Shown here: positions 60,408-64,000 of the stretch, piece after piece
How positions within the stretch are numbered: position 1 is the first letter of the stretch
Layout: every line of letters starts with the position of its first letter
NCBI GenBank assembly: GCA_009767595.1
Contig: VSDK01016626.1
Span: 59,724 to 123,723, forward strand
DNA: 64,000 bases
DNA from: Symbiodinium kawagutii
Lineage: Eukaryota; Sar; Dinophyceae; Suessiales; Symbiodiniaceae
Reading direction: 5' to 3'
Made by a program: the position numbers and the translations under genes
Notes under the pieces: model-generated
Database searches by the model: none
What the model was told of the DNA's origin: nothing
The model's input: the letters and a program-made list of their open reading frames with translations, nothing else

Positions 60408-62540
60408 GCTTCAGGCTTAGCACCGCATGGTTAGCACACTTCTGCAGCACAATATGGCACAACGAGTTGACGCGGCATGAGATCAGCAACCCAGATGAAC
60501 CCAGAACGGTGCATAGCAAAACTTAGCTATGCTATCTTCTGCTTCTCTGTGCTGAGGTCATCATCCCTTTGCCTTCAGCAATTCTGACACTGCAAAGGTG
60601 CACGGGTCAAGTGTATCCATAGAGCATTGATCGTTGAGATGCATTCAACACAGTTGCTCAGCGCTCTGAACTCAGACTTTCATGACTTTCCACTTCTTTT
60701 GGAGGTTGTGCTACAGAGAATCAAGTCAAACCAGATGGATGCTCGGGACCGCCAGTGTTGCGTGCTGGGCAGTCCATCAAGCTCGCTATCCCGAGACAGC
60801 CCTAGACCGGTTGCCTAACATAGAGAAAGCATACTAAGAGTCCAATGAGAATAAGCATAGTAATCATGCAAATTCGTTATTAATGGGGAAAGTGCCACTC
60901 AAAAAAACAGCAAAACAAAAGATTGGAAAGTTTGCTTTCGCTTGCGACTTGCAGGATTCTCAATGGAACGAGGTTCACAACGAGGCTGGCATGCAATCAT
61001 AAACTTATTTGGCTTGCTTGGCGAAGAAGACCACCCGTAACAAAATATGAGCGCAGGGCTTTGTGGGAAATTTGGGTCTATTCATTCATATTGTATACAT
61101 TTGTATAATATGATTATACTGTCAGGAACCACCAGTATATGTATTTGTTATATCATATTATCACCGTTGAGCAATTGTTTCTAATTCTCAGCTTACGACA
61201 AGTTGTGTATAATATATGCACGATTTTATCAAACCACCATCCACATCGAAGGTGTTTGGCATGTTGAGTCTCGGCAAGTCAAGCTCGATCTTCTACATAT
61301 GCCGAGACTATAAAAGCTTCAAAAAGCCCGAATCCAAACAGATCTTGGCAGCCCAATGTCCTACTGTAATGACACAATGTGCTTGTCCGGTTTAAATTCA
61401 GCCTTGGTTCGCAGAAGAATGCCCGCTTCACCCTATGCTGCATAGGGCAGTCAGGTACTCATAGCCTGGGTATTTCTGAAATCTGGTTCTAAGGTGCTGT
61501 CTCCTCTTCCGCATTTTGTTCACGCTGCTAAGACAATAGATATTTTGCACAATTTTGTCGTGGATTCTAACATCCTGAAAGACAGTTTGACACCTTCGGT
61601 TGGAATTCTAGGGCATGTTGAGCTGATGTGGGCTCACGTCAAGTCCATGTGGCCTGTAACCACACATTGCGCCCAGATTGAAACCATCTTTTGGACTGTG
61701 TGCGGTTTCATGTTATAAGCCCTTTTTTGACCTGTCGGACCAACTTCTTGAATGTCGGTTGCCGACATGCCAATTGATACGGTGAAGCAGCGAACATCGT
61801 GTCATATTTTTCACGTTTTCTGATCATATGGACAGATATGCTGCCATATGCTGCCTTTTTCTGTTCAGTCCTTCTTGAGCTTCTAGCACGTCGTCTCCAT
61901 CAGCGCCTTTGCCAATACCTCAACTACTACAACTCCTACAAACCTTTGCCAGCCTTTGTCAGTTATCGACTTCTGAGCTTGTTTCTGGCCATTCTCAACT
62001 TGTTTGTCCATCGATCTCGCTCTCATCTCATCCTCTTGTTTCTTATTAATTGTACAATATTTTTTAAAGTATTTCTTCTACTCAGTGCAAGTTCTGTTTC
62101 TTTGTTCTCTTTTTGTATTTATATGCATTTCTTTTAGTATTTATGTTAGGGTTTTGGCTTCTAGAGTTGACTACTCGGAGTGAAGCCATACAAGTGATAG
62201 TGTTCATTGCCGATACTCATACTGAGAGCGGGGGGCTGTAAAGTTGTTTTGCTGCCGAACTCAGTGACACGTGGCCTGTCTTGGGCGTCGCTTTGCCTGG
62301 ACACATTTGGACATTGCTCAGCTGAGCAACGCGGGATCCCCTGTCGTTCAGCTTAAGCGTCCTCAGGCAACTTTGGGCGAAGTAGGTATGGGGCAGTTGT
62401 TCTAAATGCAGCTTCACTATCAAAAATAATTGTCTGCAAGATATGTTCCCTTATCTTCGGTTGGTAGGTCTGGGATATGGGGATCAATTCAAGAGATCGG
62501 TGCAACCAGCTTCGTTCGATCACTTCTCAGAAGTTCACCT
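60408..62540. other. No confident gene
   Basis: Probably holds the C-terminal exons of the kinase gene, but none could be joined. Open frames at 60627-60818, 61494-61718 and 61799-62137 (plus) are unrecognised. Base composition shifts toward higher G+C after about 62210. Confidence 0.4.
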
Positions 62541-62541
62541 T

Positions 62542-62561
62542 GGGGGATTGTTCAATCCCCC
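62542..62561. other. Perfect 9-bp stem, 2-nt loop hairpin
   Basis: GGGGGATTG, then TT, then CAATCCCCC. It lies immediately before the spliced-leader match and could be part of the insertion boundary or of a retroelement control region. Confidence 0.9.
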
Positions 62562-62562
62562 G

Positions 62563-62578
62563 GCCATTTTGGCTCAAG
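62563..62578 (+). other. Relict dinoflagellate spliced-leader sequence
   Basis: GCCATTTTGGCTCAAG equals the last 16 of the 22 bases of the conserved dinoflagellate spliced leader, ending exactly at the AAG where the leader is joined to mRNAs. It is followed by TAATTT, not a GT donor, so this is not an SL RNA gene. Known biology: trans-spliced mRNAs that are reverse transcribed and reinserted leave such relics upstream of genes. Confidence 0.75.
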
Positions 62579-62663
62579 TAATTTAACCCCCCTGTTCAGG
62601 GACCCAATAAAAGTGGGCCTGGGTGTTCTCCGATCCGTTCATCCGCTCTTGTCTGATCATGGC

Positions 62664-64000
62664 ATGGCCCACTGGTGGAGGTCGTCAGGGGGTCGCAGTG
62701 ACGGTCGCCAGGAATATTGGCAGGGATCGGGCTCTGGATCAGGTGCACGTGGATCCAACGTTGCCCACAACCCGTATGAGATCAAGCTGCCTCGGTTCCT
62801 GTACCACATTGCGGAATCTGATCAGGAAGAGGATGCCAGCATCATCATGATCGACTCCAGAGACGATCAAATGGTGTCGCCGTTCCAATGCTGGCTGGTC
62901 AGTGAAATCATGTCGAATGCGGCGAGCTCGATCAATGTGCTCACAGAGAGAGACCAAGTCATGCCGCCCAGCTCGGGGTACCATGTTGCGTTGTTCGCAA
63001 ACTATACCCTGGATGGCATCAAGGCTGTTCTTGCCCTCTCGCTCGAGTCCAACACGGGCAACACATGCGCCGCATGGGACACAGAGACCGCTCGTGCTCT
63101 GTCCCACCCGGCTTTTCAGCCGTTCACGTGGCCGCTCTTGAGGGACACGTCCGCGTCCTACTCGGACATCAAGATCTACAATGGCAATGAGCTCCTCTTC
63201 CATTGGATCCTTCGAGGCTACCGCTCGGACACCGACCTCACCGTGCAGCAGCAGTTCGTGGATGAGGTCTTGGTGAGGGAGGTCAGCAAGGGCAAGCCGA
63301 GGCTCTCCGTGGTGATCGCCGTGTTCATGGGCTGGAGGGTCTCTGTGCTCAGTTTTGAATGTGGCGGGCGGCCCCACTCGATCGGGCCGAAGGGATCGGT
63401 GGTGGCTGGCGACTCTGCTCGATCGAGGTTTGAGTTGAGGGTCTGTGCCCGGTCCTCAGAAGACGCGGTCGGCAATGACGCGGACCGGATCGAATTCCGC
63501 TACCGTGATGCCAACAACCGCATTGATCTCAAGTGCTCTCGCACATCTGTGCCGGGCACGTGGCTCACTGTTTCCCATATATCGGGACCCACCTTGATCA
63601 ACACCATACGCCAGGTCCGTGACAACCAAGCTCGAGTTGAAGGACCTGAGCAAACTGAACAGTTTGCTCAACTGGCTGCAGTTCATCAAGGATGGTGGAA
63701 CCGTTCGGTTGCTGGAACGGAAGATCAAGTGGGAAGCTTGGTCGTATTCGTCGGAGAGCTCGATGCCGGGAACTTCCATGTGCAGGCACGTTCCAAGCTT
63801 ATGGTCAGGCAACCGGAAGTGGTGCCGACGATCGCCTTGGCAGAGATGCAGCACAAGATCAGTGCAGTGGCTCCCATGGGTCCTCCAGCGGTCACTGATC
63901 AGGCATGGTCAAATGCCGCAGGGGAGATCGCCCGTGAAGCAGGTGGCACTGGGACCGTTGGCTCAGGCTCCACGGTGTCGCTCGGTCAGGAGGCCGGGCT
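62664..64000 (+). CDS. Intronless ORF behind a spliced-leader relict, retroposed gene or retroelement protein, 3' partial
   Basis: ATG at 62664, 85 bases after the leader relict, opens a frame of at least 445 codons that runs off the window with no intron, unlike every other gene here, and with visibly higher G+C. It begins MAHWWRSSGGRSDGRQEYWQ, then a Gly/Ser linker, then NPYEIKLPRFLYHIAESDQE and a globular-looking region (ASSINVLTERDQVM, LFANYTLDGIKAVLALSLES, KIYNGNELLFHWILRGY). The last part is Ala/Gly-rich (AGEIAREAGGTGTVGSG). No domain was recognised. Between about 63597 and 63750 a second + frame (LELKDLSKLNSLLNWLQFIK) looks more natural than this one, so compensating frameshifts or a recent pseudogene are possible. 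An AATAAA lies in the leader region (62605-62610). The minus frame at 62739-63377 is its shadow. It could be a gag-like retrotransposon protein. Confidence 0.6.
   Translation, partial: MAHWWRSSGGRSDGRQEYWQGSGSGSGARGSNVAHNPYEIKLPRFLYHIAESDQEEDASIIMIDSRDDQMVSPFQCWLVSEIMSNAASSINVLTERDQVMPPSSGYHVALFANYTLDGIKAVLALSLESNTGNTCAAWDTETARALSHPAFQPFTWPLLRDTSASYSDIKIYNGNELLFHWILRGYRSDTDLTVQQQFVDEVLVREVSKGKPRLSVVIAVFMGWRVSVLSFECGGRPHSIGPKGSVVAGDSARSRFELRVCARSSEDAVGNDADRIEFRYRDANNRIDLKCSRTSVPGTWLTVSHISGPTLINTIRQVRDNQARVEGPEQTEQFAQLAAVHQGWWNRSVAGTEDQVGSLVVFVGELDAGNFHVQARSKLMVRQPEVVPTIALAEMQHKISAVAPMGPPAVTDQAWSNAAGEIAREAGGTGTVGSGSTVSLGQEAG

Noticed and set aside
62563..62600. Possible spliced-leader RNA gene
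   Set aside because: The leader match is followed by TAATTT, with no GT donor and no obvious downstream SL RNA intron, so a relict in an inserted cDNA fits better.
62739..63377. 212-codon minus-strand ORF
   Set aside because: It lies entirely opposite the long + frame that follows the spliced-leader relict; it is an antisense shadow of a GC-rich frame.
1..64000. CRISPR arrays, bacterial operons, rRNA or tRNA genes
   Set aside because: No spaced direct-repeat array, no ribosome-binding-site-spaced ORFs and no recognisable rRNA or cloverleaf was seen. A tRNA scan was not possible by eye, so isolated tRNAs cannot be excluded.

Overview
The window is a eukaryotic nuclear scaffold with one 43-base assembly gap, and almost certainly comes from a dinoflagellate, probably a Symbiodiniaceae-like one (the family-level call is inference). 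Four things point there. Genes are broken into many small exons (20-150 nt). Introns that can be phase-checked through conserved protein families start with GT, GC or GA and usually end AG before G: 31 such donors give 19 GT, 9 GC and 3 GA. Plant/dinoflagellate-type TTTAGGG telomere-like repeats lie at 9056-9162. A 16-base exact match to the dinoflagellate spliced leader lies at 62563-62578. No bacterial operons, rRNA, tRNA or CRISPR were recognised.

Layout, all on the + strand unless noted. 1-3462: 3' part of an alpha/beta hydrolase (hormone-sensitive-lipase-like esterase) gene, one intron of which is filled by a pentanucleotide satellite. 3.5-13 kb: scattered unrecognised exons, microsatellites, telomere-like repeats and a strong hairpin. 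13287-14405: three phase-consistent exons ending the gene of an unrecognised protein. 14.4-26.8 kb: mostly non-coding, with the gap, a 1-kb microsatellite-rich stretch and two copies of a small inverted-repeat element. 26876-27535 (minus): end of an unrecognised gene. 28-44 kb: many single exons of unrecognised genes, including three with clear terminal stop codons. 45976-48946: a complete quinone-oxidoreductase-like MDR gene (9 exons, 396 residues, membrane-anchor N terminus). 50917-53366: a tubulin tyrosine ligase-like gene. 58212-60407: the catalytic core of a CAMK/CDPK-like serine/threonine kinase. 62563-64000: a spliced-leader relict followed by an intronless, GC-richer ORF running off the window, which looks like a retroposed cDNA or retroelement coding region.

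The genes are neighbours on one scaffold and do not form an evident pathway. What they share is architecture: tiny exons, relaxed 5' splice sites, short tandem repeats inside and between exons, and recruitment of reverse-transcribed trans-spliced RNA. Exon coordinates for recognised genes were set by matching conserved motifs and checking reading phase across each intron. Exons of unrecognised genes rest on open frame plus plausible splice sites and are much less certain.
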